The notes beneath the pieces were generated by a model. That model saw only the letters and a list, made by a program, of their open reading frames with translations. It had not been told where the DNA came from and ran no database searches. Shown here piece by piece: positions 7,794 to 16,482 of a stretch of 64,000 nucleotides of DNA. The DNA is from Promicromonospora sp049532985 (GTDB lineage Bacteria; Actinomycetota; Actinomycetes; Actinomycetales; Cellulomonadaceae). Numbering within the stretch: position 1 is the first letter of the stretch; each line of letters opens with the position of its first letter. Position numbers and translations under genes: made by a program. The DNA lies in assembly GCF_049532985.1 (NCBI RefSeq), contig NZ_CP186693.1:2418001-2482000 (forward strand), given 5' to 3'.

Positions 7794-9296
7794 TCACCGC
7801 TCGTTCGGGATCAGGCGCCACGCCACGACGGCGGCGAGGGCCGTGAGCACCGCGGCCACCACGCACGCCGTCTGGAGCGAGGCCACGAACGCCTCCCGGG
7901 CAGCCTCCAGCACGTCCGCCCGGTCCCCCGCGAGCGCCACGGCGGAGGCGAGCGAGTCCGACGCCCCGGAGGCGATGTCCGCGGGCAGGCCCGCCGGGAG
8001 CGTGACGCGCGCCTGGTACCCGAGCGTGACCAGCGAGCCGAGCACGGCCACGCCCAGGGCCACCCCGAGCTCGTAGGCCGTCTCCGAGATCGCGGACGCG
8101 CCCCCGGCCTTCGCGGGCGGCACGGCGCTGACCACGGCGTCCGTGGTCAGCGTCATCGCCAGGCCGACGCCCAGGCCCGCGGGCACCAGGGCCAGCGCGA
8201 GCCACGCGTAGTGGTCGGCGCCCTCGGCCACCGCGATGGCGACCATCCCGAGGGCCGTCACGGCCAGGCCCACGGCGATCGCGTTGCCCCGGCCGAAGCG
8301 CGCCACGGACCAGCCCACGATCGCCACCACCGCGATGGACGCGATCGTCGCGGGCAGCTCGGCCACGCCCGCCACCAGCGGCGAGAAACCTCGCACGAGC
8401 TGGAGGTACTGCGAGAAGAAGAACAGCATGCCGGTCAGCGCGAAGATCGCGATGAGGTTGGCCGCCACGGCACCGCTGAACGCCGGGACCCGGAACAGCC
8501 CGATGTCGAGCAGCGGCCCGCGGCCGTCCGCCGCGAGCCGGCCCTGCCGCCGCACGAACCAGACGCCCGCGACCACCGCGACGCCCAGCGCCCCGGCGGC
8601 GAGCAGGTCCGCGCCGTCGGACGCCGCGTGCTTGATGGACCACACGAGCGGCATCACGGCGGCGAACGACAGCAGCACCGACAGGAGGTCCAGGCGACCC
8701 GGGTCGGGATCCTTGGCCTCGGGCAGCAGCACCGCCCCGGCCACGACGAGCACCAGCACCACGGGCACGTTGACGAGGAAGACCGAACCCCACCAGAAGT
8801 GCTCGAGCAGCACCCCGCCGACCAGCGGGCCGACGGCGGCACCACCGCCCGCGGCGGCCGACCACACGGCGATGGCGCGGCTGCGCTCGCGGGCGTCGGG
8901 GAACAGCGTGCGGATGAGGGAGAGCGTCGAGGGCATGATCGTGGCCCCCGCCACGCCGAGCAGCAGCCGGGCGACGATGAGGGTCTCCGCGTCGGGCGCG
9001 AAGGCGGCCAGCGCCGACGCCGCACCGAACGCCGTCGCGCCGATCAGCAGCAGGCGCTTGCGCCCGATCCGGTCGGCCAGCGTGCCCATGGCCACGAGCA
9101 GGCCGGCGATGGCCAGGGAGTAGATGTCCCCGATCCAGAGCACCTGCGTGGCGGTGGGTTCGAGGTCACGGGTCAGGGACGGGACGGCGAGGTAGAGCAC
9201 GGTCCCGTCGATGGCGAGGAGGCCGACCGCCAGCACGAGGACGGCCAGCGCGGACCACCGGCGACGGGCGGAGAGGGCGGGAGGGGAGACGGTCAC
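7794..9296 (-). CDS. DHA2-family MFS drug exporter (14-TM, QacA/EmrB-like)
   Basis: The 500-residue protein has 14 predicted membrane helices. It has the DHA2 signatures LAVGLLAIDGTVLYLAVPSL in helix 1, GTLADRIGRKRLLL (motif A) and PLVGGVLLEHFWWGSVFLVN (motif C). It should export drugs or biocides by proton antiport across the cytoplasmic membrane. The GTG start has no Shine-Dalgarno; a -10 (TACAGT) lies six bases before it, so the mRNA is probably leaderless. A perfect 10-bp inverted repeat overlaps that -10. The divergent TetR gene is the likely repressor. The C-terminus converges on the zinc-finger gene with a nine-base gap. Confidence 0.9.
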   Translation of the reverse strand: MTVSPPALSARRRWSALAVLVLAVGLLAIDGTVLYLAVPSLTRDLEPTATQVLWIGDIYSLAIAGLLVAMGTLADRIGRKRLLLIGATAFGAASALAAFAPDAETLIVARLLLGVAGATIMPSTLSLIRTLFPDARERSRAIAVWSAAAGGGAAVGPLVGGVLLEHFWWGSVFLVNVPVVLVLVVAGAVLLPEAKDPDPGRLDLLSVLLSFAAVMPLVWSIKHAASDGADLLAAGALGVAVVAGVWFVRRQGRLAADGRGPLLDIGLFRVPAFSGAVAANLIAIFALTGMLFFFSQYLQLVRGFSPLVAGVAELPATIASIAVVAIVGWSVARFGRGNAIAVGLAVTALGMVAIAVAEGADHYAWLALALVPAGLGVGLAMTLTTDAVVSAVPPAKAGGASAISETAYELGVALGVAVLGSLVTLGYQARVTLPAGLPADIASGASDSLASAVALAGDRADVLEAAREAFVASLQTACVVAAVLTALAAVVAWRLIPNER

Positions 9297-9301
9297 ACGA
9301 C

Positions 9302-9327
9302 AACTGTACCGTCCAGCCGGTACAGTT
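9302..9327. promoter_or_regulatory. TetR operator overlapping the exporter promoter
   Basis: Perfect inverted repeat: left arm AACTGTACCG (9302-9311), six-base spacer, right arm (9318-9327). On the minus strand TTCAAA and TACAGT are spaced 17 bases apart, and the palindrome covers the spacer and -10, so bound repressor would block the promoter. A TATAGT at 9343-9348 is the likely -10 of the divergent tetR. Confidence 0.75.
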
Positions 9328-9375
9328 TGAAACCCCGGCCCCTATAGTTCGTGCCGAAGGTGAGGTGGTGCCCCC

Positions 9376-9936
9376 GTGGGCAGGACGGCAGGCAGGGACC
9401 CCGAGCAGACGCGTGCCGCGCTGCTGGACGCCGCGGCGGAGGTGGTCCGCGAGCGCGGCATCTCGGCGACCCTCGACGACGTCGCACGCCGCGCCGGCGT
9501 GTCCAAGGGCGGGCTGCTCTACCACTTCGCCAGCAAGCACGAGCTCCTCCTCGCGCTGGCCCGCGAGTGGCTCGAACGGTTCCGGGTGGCGGTGCTGGCC
9601 GCCGTCGACCCGGCGGACGACGCGCCCGGGCGCCTGGTGCGCGCGTACGTGCGCGTCTCGGTCCACGAGGCCCTGGACGCGGCGGCGACGCGCGACGCGC
9701 TCGTGCTGCTCGCGCACCTGTCCAGCGTCGAGGCGATCACCGACCTGGCGCGCGCCGACGCTCTGCGCTGGCAGGAGGACCTCCGCGCGGACGGCCTGCC
9801 GCAGGACGTGCTGGCGCTCGTGCTGGCGGCCGCGGACGGCGTGAGCGCCCAGCCCGTGTGGGGCATGGAGCCGGCGCCGCGGGAGCTGGAGCGGCTCCGG
9901 GACCGGCTGGTCGCGCTGACCTACGCCGAGGGGTAG
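9376..9936 (+). CDS. TetR/AcrR family repressor of the adjacent MFS exporter
   Basis: The 186-residue protein has an N-terminal TetR helix-turn-helix, with TLDDVARRAGVSKGGLLYHF as the recognition region at about residues 36-55 and the following SKHELLLALA. A variable all-helical C-terminal ligand domain follows. The GTG start is preceded by GAAGGTGAGG. It diverges from the drug exporter, with a perfect palindrome between them, the usual arrangement for autoregulated TetR/exporter pairs. The inducer is unknown; the domain most resembles QacR-like multidrug sensors only in context. It ends four bases from the convergent hpaI stop. Confidence 0.9.
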   Translation: MGRTAGRDPEQTRAALLDAAAEVVRERGISATLDDVARRAGVSKGGLLYHFASKHELLLALAREWLERFRVAVLAAVDPADDAPGRLVRAYVRVSVHEALDAAATRDALVLLAHLSSVEAITDLARADALRWQEDLRADGLPQDVLALVLAAADGVSAQPVWGMEPAPRELERLRDRLVALTYAEG

Positions 9937-9940
9937 CCGG

Positions 9941-10711
9941 TCACCGTGCCGCCCAGCGGTCCGCCAGGGCCTCCGACCCGCGGGCGAGCAGCGCGACGTC
10001 GGCGCCGACCAGCACGAACGACGCCCCGGCGTCCAGGTAGGCCTGCGCGAGCGCGGGGTCGAAGGCGTTGACGCCGACGGGCTTGCCCGCCGACCGCACG
10101 GCCTCGAACGCCCGGTGCACCGCGGCGACCACGTCCGGGTGCTCCTGCTGCCCCAGCAACCCCATCGAGGCCGCCAGGTCGGACGGTCCCACGAACACGC
10201 CGTCCACGCCGTCGACGGCGGCGATCTCCCCCGCGCTCTCGACGGCCGCGGCCGACTCGACCTGCACGAACAGCGACACGTACCGGTCGGCGTCGCGCAT
10301 GTAGCCCTCGACGCGGTTCCAGCGCGCCCCGCGGGACAGGGCGCTGCCCACCCCGCGCACGCCGCGGGGCGGGTAGCGCACCGCCCGGACGACCGCGCGT
10401 GCCTGGTCGGCCGTGTCCACCATGGGCACCAGCACGTTCTGGGCGCCCAGGTCGAGGAACTGCTTGAGCACCACGGCATCGCCCGACGGCGCCCGCACCA
10501 CCGGCGTGACGGGGTACGGCGCGACCGCGCGGAGCAGGGCCGTGACGGTCTCCAGGCCGACCGGCGAGTGCTCGCCGTCGATCAGCAGCCAGTCCAGGCC
10601 GGCGCCCGCGCAGATCTCCGCCACGGCGGGGCTGCCCGAGCAGACCCACATGCCGGCCTGCGGCCGGCCGGCGGAAGCGAGGCGGTCACGGAAGGTGGGC
10701 GGGAGGGTCAC
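9941..10711 (-). CDS. hpaI: 4-hydroxy-2-oxoheptanedioate aldolase (HpcH/HpaI family)
   Basis: The 256-residue protein is a class II, metal-dependent HpcH/HpaI aldolase. Seen motifs are GMWVCSGSPAVAEI, LLIDGEHSP, VPMVDTADQAR, VQVESAAAVE with the metal-binding Glu, and GVFVGPSDLAASMG. It cleaves 4-hydroxy-2-oxoheptane-1,7-dioate to pyruvate and succinate semialdehyde, the last step of the homoprotocatechuate meta pathway. The GTG start overlaps the hpaH stop (GTGA), so this start is preferred over upstream in-frame starts inside hpaH. It is the last gene of the minus-strand operon. No terminator hairpin was seen before the convergent tetR. Confidence 0.9.
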   Translation of the reverse strand: MTLPPTFRDRLASAGRPQAGMWVCSGSPAVAEICAGAGLDWLLIDGEHSPVGLETVTALLRAVAPYPVTPVVRAPSGDAVVLKQFLDLGAQNVLVPMVDTADQARAVVRAVRYPPRGVRGVGSALSRGARWNRVEGYMRDADRYVSLFVQVESAAAVESAGEIAAVDGVDGVFVGPSDLAASMGLLGQQEHPDVVAAVHRAFEAVRSAGKPVGVNAFDPALAQAYLDAGASFVLVGADVALLARGSEALADRWAAR

Positions 10712-11508
10712 ACGAAGCGGCACGAGACGGTCCCCAGCTCTCGGTAGTCGGCCAGCACGGTGTCGCCGGGCTCCACCCACACCGGGCGGGTGAAGGAGCC
10801 GGCCAGCACGATCTCCCCCGCCTCCAGCACGTCACCGTGCCGGGCGAGCTTGTTCGCGAGCCACGCGACGCCCGCGGCCGGGTGGCCCAGCACGGCGGCG
10901 GCCACGCCGGACTCCTCGACGGCCTCGTTGCGGTACAGGAGCGCGGACACCCAGCGCAGGTCCACCGCGCCGGGCTCCACCGGGCTGCCGCCGTGCACCA
11001 TGCCGCCCATGGCGGCGTTGTCGCTGATCGTGTCGACGATGGTGCGCCCGGTCATCTCGATCCGCGACGACAGGATCTCCAGGGCGGGCACCACGTACTC
11101 GGTGGCGCGCAGCACGTCGAACACGGTGGCGTGCGGTCCGCTCAGGCGCTCGCGCAGCACGAAGGCGAGCTCTACCTCGATCCGCACGTTGGAGAACCGG
11201 CCGTGCTCGATGACCGACCCGTTGTCGTGCACCATGTCGGCGAAGATCGCGCCGTAGTCGGGTTCCGTGATGCCGGTCGCGGCCTGCATGACCTTGGAGG
11301 TGAGCCCGATCTTGCGGCCCACGGGACGCCGCCCGGCCTCGATGCCGCGGCGGCGCCAGGTGTTCTGCACGGCATAGGCGTCCTCGACCGTCATGCCCGG
11401 GTGGCGGGCGGTCAGGAGCGGCACCATCGTGCGCCCCGACTCGGCCCCGGCCAGCTCGTCGGCGATCGTGGCCACCGCGTCGTCGTCCAGCGTGCGCTCC
11501 CCCGTCAC
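10708..11508 (-). CDS. hpaH: 2-oxo-hept-4-ene-1,7-dioate hydratase
   Basis: The 266-residue protein matches the HpaH/MhpD hydratase family. It has PLLTARHPGMTVEDAYAVQ, GRKIGLTSKVMQ, RIEVELAFVLRE with the metal-binding E-x-E, and an AVLGHPAAGVAWLANKL segment near the end. It adds water to 2-oxo-hept-4-ene-1,7-dioate to form the HpaI substrate. The length is typical (E. coli HpaH is 267). The GTG start overlaps the hpaD stop and its own stop overlaps hpaI, so it is coupled on both sides. Mg2+ or Mn2+ dependence is expected for the family. Confidence 0.9.
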   Translation of the reverse strand: MTGERTLDDDAVATIADELAGAESGRTMVPLLTARHPGMTVEDAYAVQNTWRRRGIEAGRRPVGRKIGLTSKVMQAATGITEPDYGAIFADMVHDNGSVIEHGRFSNVRIEVELAFVLRERLSGPHATVFDVLRATEYVVPALEILSSRIEMTGRTIVDTISDNAAMGGMVHGGSPVEPGAVDLRWVSALLYRNEAVEESGVAAAVLGHPAAGVAWLANKLARHGDVLEAGEIVLAGSFTRPVWVEPGDTVLADYRELGTVSCRFV

Positions 11509-12629
11509 AGCTGGTGCCCCAGCTTGTACTCGCCCTGCTTCCAGGACGGCAGCACGTCGTCCTCGGGGTGGGCGGCGGCGCGGGCCGCGTCCTCGGGGCG
11601 CGTGTAGGAGAACCCGTCGGCCCCGATGGTCACCGCCATCTCCGAGGTGTCCGTGCGGGCGACGACCGGCTGCGGGACGCCGTCGAGGTCCAGCACGGGC
11701 GACGCCTCGGTGTACCAGGACGGCACCACCGGGTTGCCCCACCAGTCGCGGCGCTGGTTGTCGTGCACGTCCCAGGTCACCACGGGGTTGTCGGGGTCGC
11801 CCGTCCAGTAGTCCTGCGTGTAGATCTCGACCCGGTGCCCGTCCGGGTCGCGCAGGTACAGGTAGAAGGCGTTGGACACGCCGTGCCGGCCCGGCCCGCG
11901 CTCGATGCGGTCGCTCAGCCGCAGCGCGCCGAGCTTGTCGCAGATGGCGATGATGTTGTGCTTCTCGTGGGTGGCGAACGCGACATGGTGCATCCGGGGG
12001 CCGTCACCACCGGTCATCGCGGTGTCGTGCACGGTGGGCTTGCGCCGCATCCACGCGGCGTAGGTGGTGCCCTCGCCGTCCTGGATGTCCTCGGTGACGC
12101 GGAAGCCGAGGTCCTCCATGTGCCGCACGGCCCGCGGCACGTCCGGGGTCACCTGGTTGAAGTGGTCCAGCCGCACCAGGGCGCCGGGGGTGTGCAGGTC
12201 GTACCGCCAGGCCAGCCGCTCGACGTGCTCGACCGCGTGGAAGAACTCCTGCGGGAAGCCCAGCGGGTCCGTCACGCGGACCGAGTCGCCGACGCCGCGC
12301 ACGAAGCCGTGCGCACGCCGCTCCACGCGGCAGCCGAGCTCGGTGTAGAACGCGACCGCCCGGTCGAGGTCCTCCGGTGTGCGCACCCGGTAGGAGAAGG
12401 CGGCCACGGCCGCCGTCGGTCCCTGGCGCAGCACCAGGTTGTGATGGATGAACTCCTCCAGCGTGCGCAGGTAGACCGCCTGCTCGTCCTCCTCGGTGAC
12501 CACCAGGCCCAGCACGTCCACGTAGAAGTCCCGGGAGGCGGCCAGGTCGGTGACGACCAGCTCCATGGACGCGCACCGCACGATGTCGGGCGGCGGCGCC
12601 TGGGGCGTGGGGATCGTGGTGTCGGTCAT
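11505..12629 (-). CDS. hpaD: 3,4-dihydroxyphenylacetate 2,3-dioxygenase (extradiol, VOC type)
   Basis: The 374-residue protein has two vicinal-oxygen-chelate repeats. In the C-terminal one the metal triad is H156 (LDHFN), H215 (MHHVAF) and E268 (RVEIY), with H201 (TVHDT) as the likely acid-base residue. All are one position off from the Brevibacterium/Arthrobacter homoprotocatechuate dioxygenases, and the length agrees. It opens homoprotocatechuate next to the hydroxyls to give 5-carboxymethyl-2-hydroxymuconate semialdehyde. Fe versus Mn cannot be told from sequence. The ATG lies three bases after the hpaE stop. This is the ring-cleaving enzyme that defines the operon. Confidence 0.93.
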   Translation of the reverse strand: MTDTTIPTPQAPPPDIVRCASMELVVTDLAASRDFYVDVLGLVVTEEDEQAVYLRTLEEFIHHNLVLRQGPTAAVAAFSYRVRTPEDLDRAVAFYTELGCRVERRAHGFVRGVGDSVRVTDPLGFPQEFFHAVEHVERLAWRYDLHTPGALVRLDHFNQVTPDVPRAVRHMEDLGFRVTEDIQDGEGTTYAAWMRRKPTVHDTAMTGGDGPRMHHVAFATHEKHNIIAICDKLGALRLSDRIERGPGRHGVSNAFYLYLRDPDGHRVEIYTQDYWTGDPDNPVVTWDVHDNQRRDWWGNPVVPSWYTEASPVLDLDGVPQPVVARTDTSEMAVTIGADGFSYTRPEDAARAAAHPEDDVLPSWKQGEYKLGHQL

Positions 12630-12632
12630 GCG

Positions 12633-14135
12633 TCAGGCTCCCTTGCCGAACGTGGGGTTGTGGACCTTGCCGAGCGTGATGTGCACCGCCTGCTGGTCCG
12701 TGTAGAAGTCGATCGAGCGGTACCCGCCCTCGTGGCCCAGGCCGGAGGCCTTGACGCCGCCGAACGGCGTGCGCAGGTCGCGCACGTTGTTCGAGTTGAG
12801 CCAGACCATGCCCGCCTCGATCGCCTGGGAGAAGGTGTGCGCGCGCTTGAGGTCGTTGGTCCACACGTAGGCGGCCAGCCCGTACTTCACACCGTTGGCC
12901 AGGGCGAGCGCCTCCTCCTCGGTGTCGAACGGCGTGATCGCCACGACGGGGCCGAAGATCTCCTCCTGGAAGATCCGGGCCGACGGCGGCACGTCCGCGA
13001 ACACGGTGGGCGCCACGAAGTTGCCGGTCTCGAAGCCCTCCGGCCGGCCCCCGCCGGCCACGAGGCGCCCCTCGGTCTTGCCGATCTCCACGTAGCTCAT
13101 GACCTTCGCGAAGTGCTCGGGGTGCACCAGCGCACCGACCTCGGTGGCCGGGTCGTGCGGGTAGCCCACGCGCACCCGCGCGGCCTGGGCCGCGTACCGC
13201 TCGACGAACTCGTCGTACACGGCCCGCTCGACGAGGATGCGGCTGCCCGCGGTGCAGCGCTCGCCGTTGAGCGAGAACACGCCGAAGATCGTCGCGTCGA
13301 TCGCCGCGTCCAGGTCGGCGTCGGCGAACACGACCGCCGGCGACTTACCGCCCAGCTCCATCGACAGGCCCTTGAGGTGCGGGGCGGCATTGGCGAAGAT
13401 GACCTGCCCCGTGCTGCTCTCCCCCGTGAACGAGATCAGCGGCACGCCGGGATGCTTCACCAGCGCGTCGCCCGCCTCCTCGCCCAGGCCGTTGACGAGG
13501 TTGAAGACACCCCGCGGCAGCCCGGCCTCCTCGAAGATGCCGGCCCACAGCGAGGCCGACAGCGGCGTGAACTCGGCCGGCTTGAGCACCACGGTGTTGC
13601 CCGTGGCCAGTGCCGGGGCCAGCTTCCAGGACTCCAGCATGAACGGCGTGTTCCAGGGCGTGATGAGGCCCGCGACGCCGATGGGCTTGCGGTTGACGTA
13701 GTTGATCTGGCGGCCCGGCACCTTGAACGTGTCGTCGGCCTGCGCCACCACGAGATCGGCGAAGAACCGGAAGTTCTCCGCGGCCCGTCGCGCCTGGCCC
13801 AGGGCCTGCGTGATGGGCAGGCCCGAGTCGAAGCTCTCCAGCTCCGCCAGGCGCGCGTCGCGGGACTCGACGAGGTCGGCGATCCGGTGCAGGATCCGCG
13901 ACCGCTCGCGCGGCAGCATGCGGGGCCACGGCCCGTCCGTGAACGCGACGCGCGCGGCGTCCACCGCGCGCCCGACGTCCGCGGCCCGGCCGGCGGCGGC
14001 CCGCGCGTAGACCTCGTTGCTCACCGGGTCGAGCACGTCGAACGTGCTGCCGTCGACCGAGTCGACGGACACGCCGCCGATGTAGTGGTGGATGCGGTCG
14101 GGCAGGTCGGCGGGGCGGGCGGGCTGGTCGGTCAC
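12633..14135 (-). CDS. hpaE: 5-carboxymethyl-2-hydroxymuconate semialdehyde dehydrogenase
   Basis: The 500-residue aldehyde dehydrogenase superfamily protein has the active-site glutamate in MELGGKSPAVVF, the catalytic Cys in FSLNGERCTAGSRILVE, and cofactor segments GLITPWNTPFMLESWKLAPA and SFTGESSTGQ. The N-terminus HHYIGGVSVDSVDGSTFDVL and C-terminus PFGGVKASGLGHEGG suit HpaE. It oxidises the ring-cleavage semialdehyde with NAD+ to 5-carboxymethyl-2-hydroxymuconate. GTG at 14135 overlaps the gntR stop (GTGA). Longer in-frame starts fall inside gntR and are not supported. Confidence 0.92.
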   Translation of the reverse strand: MTDQPARPADLPDRIHHYIGGVSVDSVDGSTFDVLDPVSNEVYARAAAGRAADVGRAVDAARVAFTDGPWPRMLPRERSRILHRIADLVESRDARLAELESFDSGLPITQALGQARRAAENFRFFADLVVAQADDTFKVPGRQINYVNRKPIGVAGLITPWNTPFMLESWKLAPALATGNTVVLKPAEFTPLSASLWAGIFEEAGLPRGVFNLVNGLGEEAGDALVKHPGVPLISFTGESSTGQVIFANAAPHLKGLSMELGGKSPAVVFADADLDAAIDATIFGVFSLNGERCTAGSRILVERAVYDEFVERYAAQAARVRVGYPHDPATEVGALVHPEHFAKVMSYVEIGKTEGRLVAGGGRPEGFETGNFVAPTVFADVPPSARIFQEEIFGPVVAITPFDTEEEALALANGVKYGLAAYVWTNDLKRAHTFSQAIEAGMVWLNSNNVRDLRTPFGGVKASGLGHEGGYRSIDFYTDQQAVHITLGKVHNPTFGKGA

Positions 14136-14848
14136 GGTGCCTCCGGGGGTCGGGACGTGCGGTGCGCGGCGCCGTCGCCGCGCGAGTCGAGGAGGGCCTG
14201 CATGGTGGCCCAGCGGTGGTCGCGCGCCGCGATCTCGATCTCCAGCGGGTCGGCCCCGCGGGCGATCAGGTCGAGGATGTGGTCGTGCTCGGCCACGGAG
14301 TCGTGGGCCCGGCCGGGGACGAACGCGAACGTCGAGTCGCGCAGCCCGGAGAGCTGGGCCCAGCCGCGGTGCACCATGTCGAGCAGCAGCCCGTTGGGGC
14401 ACGACTCGAACAGCACCGAGTGGAACCGCTGGTTCAGCGCCGTGAAGGCGTGCGGGTCGAAGTGGTCCAGCAGCGCGCGGAGCTGGTCGTTCACGCCGCG
14501 GGCCCGCGCGAGGTCGGCCGCGGAGACGCCGGGCGCCGAGAGCCCGGTCGCCGCGCCCTCGACCACCCCGAGCGCCTGCATGGCGTCGACGTAGCCGTGC
14601 TCGTCGATCATCGCCACGCGCGCGCCGACGTTGCGCTCGTAGGTCACCAGCCCCTCGGCCTCCAGCCGCCGGATCGCCTCGCGGACCGGCACCACGCTCA
14701 TGCCGAGCTCGTCGGCGATGCCCTGCAGCACGAGCCGGTAGCCGGGGCTCAGCTCGCGCCGCGCGATGCGCTCCCGCAGGAATCCGTAGGCGACCTGGGA
14801 CTTGCTGACGGCCGCGAACGCGTCCTCGACGGCCGACACGCCGCTCAC
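14132..14848 (-). CDS. GntR-family (FCD domain) regulator of the hpa operon
   Basis: The 238-residue protein has an N-terminal winged helix (AYGFLRERIARRELSPG, then SVVPVREAIRRLEAEGLVTY) and a helical FCD ligand domain with the metal-binding histidines in NQRFHSVLFE and DSVAEHDHILDLI. Such regulators usually repress aromatic catabolic operons and sense an intermediate. It is unusually embedded as the second gene of the operon, GTGA-coupled to both neighbours, so it would be autoregulated with the enzymes. The likely operator lies in the region upstream of the FAH-RraA gene. Confidence 0.88.
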   Translation of the reverse strand: MSGVSAVEDAFAAVSKSQVAYGFLRERIARRELSPGYRLVLQGIADELGMSVVPVREAIRRLEAEGLVTYERNVGARVAMIDEHGYVDAMQALGVVEGAATGLSAPGVSAADLARARGVNDQLRALLDHFDPHAFTALNQRFHSVLFESCPNGLLLDMVHRGWAQLSGLRDSTFAFVPGRAHDSVAEHDHILDLIARGADPLEIEIAARDHRWATMQALLDSRGDGAAHRTSRPPEAP

Positions 14849-16338
14849 GTCGCCTCCCGCGACGCCTCGTAGCGCGCCCGCCACCGCGCGTCGGGCGGGA
14901 ACAGCCCCTCGACCGGGTGCCCGTCGGCGACCTGCCGTGCCACCCACGCGTCCTGCTCCTCCTGCGCGAGGGCCGCCTCGGCCACCTCCCGCACCAGGTG
15001 CGGCGGGATCACCACGACGCCGTCCGCGTCGCCCACCACGACGTCGCCCGGCAGCACGGTGGTGCCCCCGCAGGCGACGGCGACGTCCGTGTCCCACGGC
15101 ACGTGCCGGCGGCCGAGCACGGCGGGGTGGGCGCCGTTGCTGAAGACCGGCAGGCCCGTGGCGACCACGGCCTCGACGTCCCGCACGCCGCCGTCGGTCA
15201 CCACGCCGGCGGCCCCGCGGACCCTGGCCCGCAGCGCCAGGATGTCGCCGAGCGTGGCCGACCCGGTCTCGCCCCGGGCCTCGATCACGAGCACCTCGCC
15301 CTCACCGACCGTGTCGAAGGCGCGCTTCTGCGCGTTGTACCCGCCACCGTGGGCGGCGAAGAGGTCCTCACGGTTCGGCACGAGGCGCAGGGTCCGGGCG
15401 CGTCCCACGAGCGCGGCACCCGGCGCGAGGGGCCGCACGCCCTCCACCACGACGTTGTCCAGCCCCCGGCGGCGGAGCTGGGCGGACAGCCCGGCCACCG
15501 GCGTCCGCCGCAGCACGTCCCGCAGCTCGTCGGTCAGCACGAACGGCTCCGGCTCGGGCGCCAGCCCCGCGGCCTCGCGGCTCCCCCACGCCTCGGCCCG
15601 CTGCGTGTCGTCGACGCGCGGTCCCGCGCCCACGTCGCCGAACGGCACCCCGCCCTGCACCACCGTGGTCACCAGACGGCCCGACGACGGCGCACCCGGC
15701 GCCGAGGGGGCGTCCACCTCGACCTCGACCACGTCGCCGGGCGCCACCACGCTCGACCCGGCGGGCGTTCCCGTGAGGATCACGTCGCCCCGCTCCAGCG
15801 TGAGGTGCTGGGAGAGGTCGGCCACGATCTGCGCGAACGGGAACAGGAGCGCGTCCGGCCCCGTGGTGTCCTGCTGCACGAGCGCACCGTTCACCCAGGT
15901 GCGCAGCCGCAGCCCTGCCGGGTCCACCGTCCGGGCGTCCACGAGCGCCGGGCCGATCGGCGTGTAGCCGTCGCGGCCCTTGGAGCGCACGTTCGACCCC
16001 TTGTCGGCCCAGCGCAGGTCGTACACGCCGAGGTCGTTGGCCGCGGTGACGGCGGCGATGTGGTCCCACGCGTCCTCGACCGCGACGTGTCGCGCGGGCT
16101 CGCCGACGACCAGCGCGACCTCCCCCTCGAACGCCAGCAGCTCCGTGCCCGCCGGCCGCTCGACCGTCCCGCCCGATGCCGCCAGCGAGCTGCTGGGCTT
16201 GAGGAAGTACGACGGCGCCTCGGGCCGCCGCCCGCGCTGCTCGGCGCGCGAGGCGTACGCCACGTGGACCGCGACGACCTTGCCCGGCCGCTGTGCCAGC
16301 GGACCGATCCCGCCGGTCCCGTGCGCTTCGGTACCCAT
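14845..16338 (-). CDS. Fumarylacetoacetate hydrolase-RraA fusion (HpaG-like isomerase/decarboxylase plus RraA/HMG-aldolase-like domain)
   Basis: The 497-residue protein has two domains. Residues about 1-270 are an FAH domain (LLAFEGEVALVVGEPARHV, SNVRSKGRDGYTPIGPALVD, LTGTPAGSSVVAPGDVVEVE) of the HpaG type. Residues about 290-490 are an RraA-like domain with LGDILALRAR, GAAGVVTDGGVRDVEAV and GDVVVGDADGVVVIP, where the R-D pair of HMG/oxaloacetate aldolases is intact. E. coli HpaG instead has two FAH halves. Decarboxylation of 5-oxopent-3-ene-1,2,5-tricarboxylate and isomerisation could be split between these domains; that is inference. AAGGGAGC precedes the ATG. It heads the minus-strand operon. 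Confidence 0.85.
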   Translation of the reverse strand: MGTEAHGTGGIGPLAQRPGKVVAVHVAYASRAEQRGRRPEAPSYFLKPSSSLAASGGTVERPAGTELLAFEGEVALVVGEPARHVAVEDAWDHIAAVTAANDLGVYDLRWADKGSNVRSKGRDGYTPIGPALVDARTVDPAGLRLRTWVNGALVQQDTTGPDALLFPFAQIVADLSQHLTLERGDVILTGTPAGSSVVAPGDVVEVEVDAPSAPGAPSSGRLVTTVVQGGVPFGDVGAGPRVDDTQRAEAWGSREAAGLAPEPEPFVLTDELRDVLRRTPVAGLSAQLRRRGLDNVVVEGVRPLAPGAALVGRARTLRLVPNREDLFAAHGGGYNAQKRAFDTVGEGEVLVIEARGETGSATLGDILALRARVRGAAGVVTDGGVRDVEAVVATGLPVFSNGAHPAVLGRRHVPWDTDVAVACGGTTVLPGDVVVGDADGVVVIPPHLVREVAEAALAQEEQDAWVARQVADGHPVEGLFPPDARWRARYEASREAT

Positions 16339-16390
16339 GAGCTCCCTTGCTCCGACTCGTCGGCTGACGCCTCTGGTGCTTCGTATCACA

Positions 16391-16409
16391 GATCGTATAT
16401 GGTCGATCA
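16391..16409. promoter_or_regulatory. Candidate GntR operator in the hpa divergent promoter region
   Basis: An inverted repeat of GATCG and CGATC, eight bases apart, lies in the only A+T-rich part of the 144-base region between the FAH-RraA gene and the MHS transporter. TCGTAT also occurs twice (from 16381 and 16393). A CCCGCCG hairpin sits between it and the transporter start. Binding by the operon-encoded GntR protein is inference. Confidence 0.35.
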
Positions 16410-16482
16410 GGACCCGGCAACGGCACCGGGTCACCATGCGCCCGCCGACGACGGCGGGCCCGGATGACGAGGGAGTCATGCG

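Noticed and set aside
11514..14594. A 1,026-codon plus-strand frame over hpaD, hpaE and gntR.
   Set aside because: Antisense shadow; the minus strand carries intact catalytic motifs of three enzymes.
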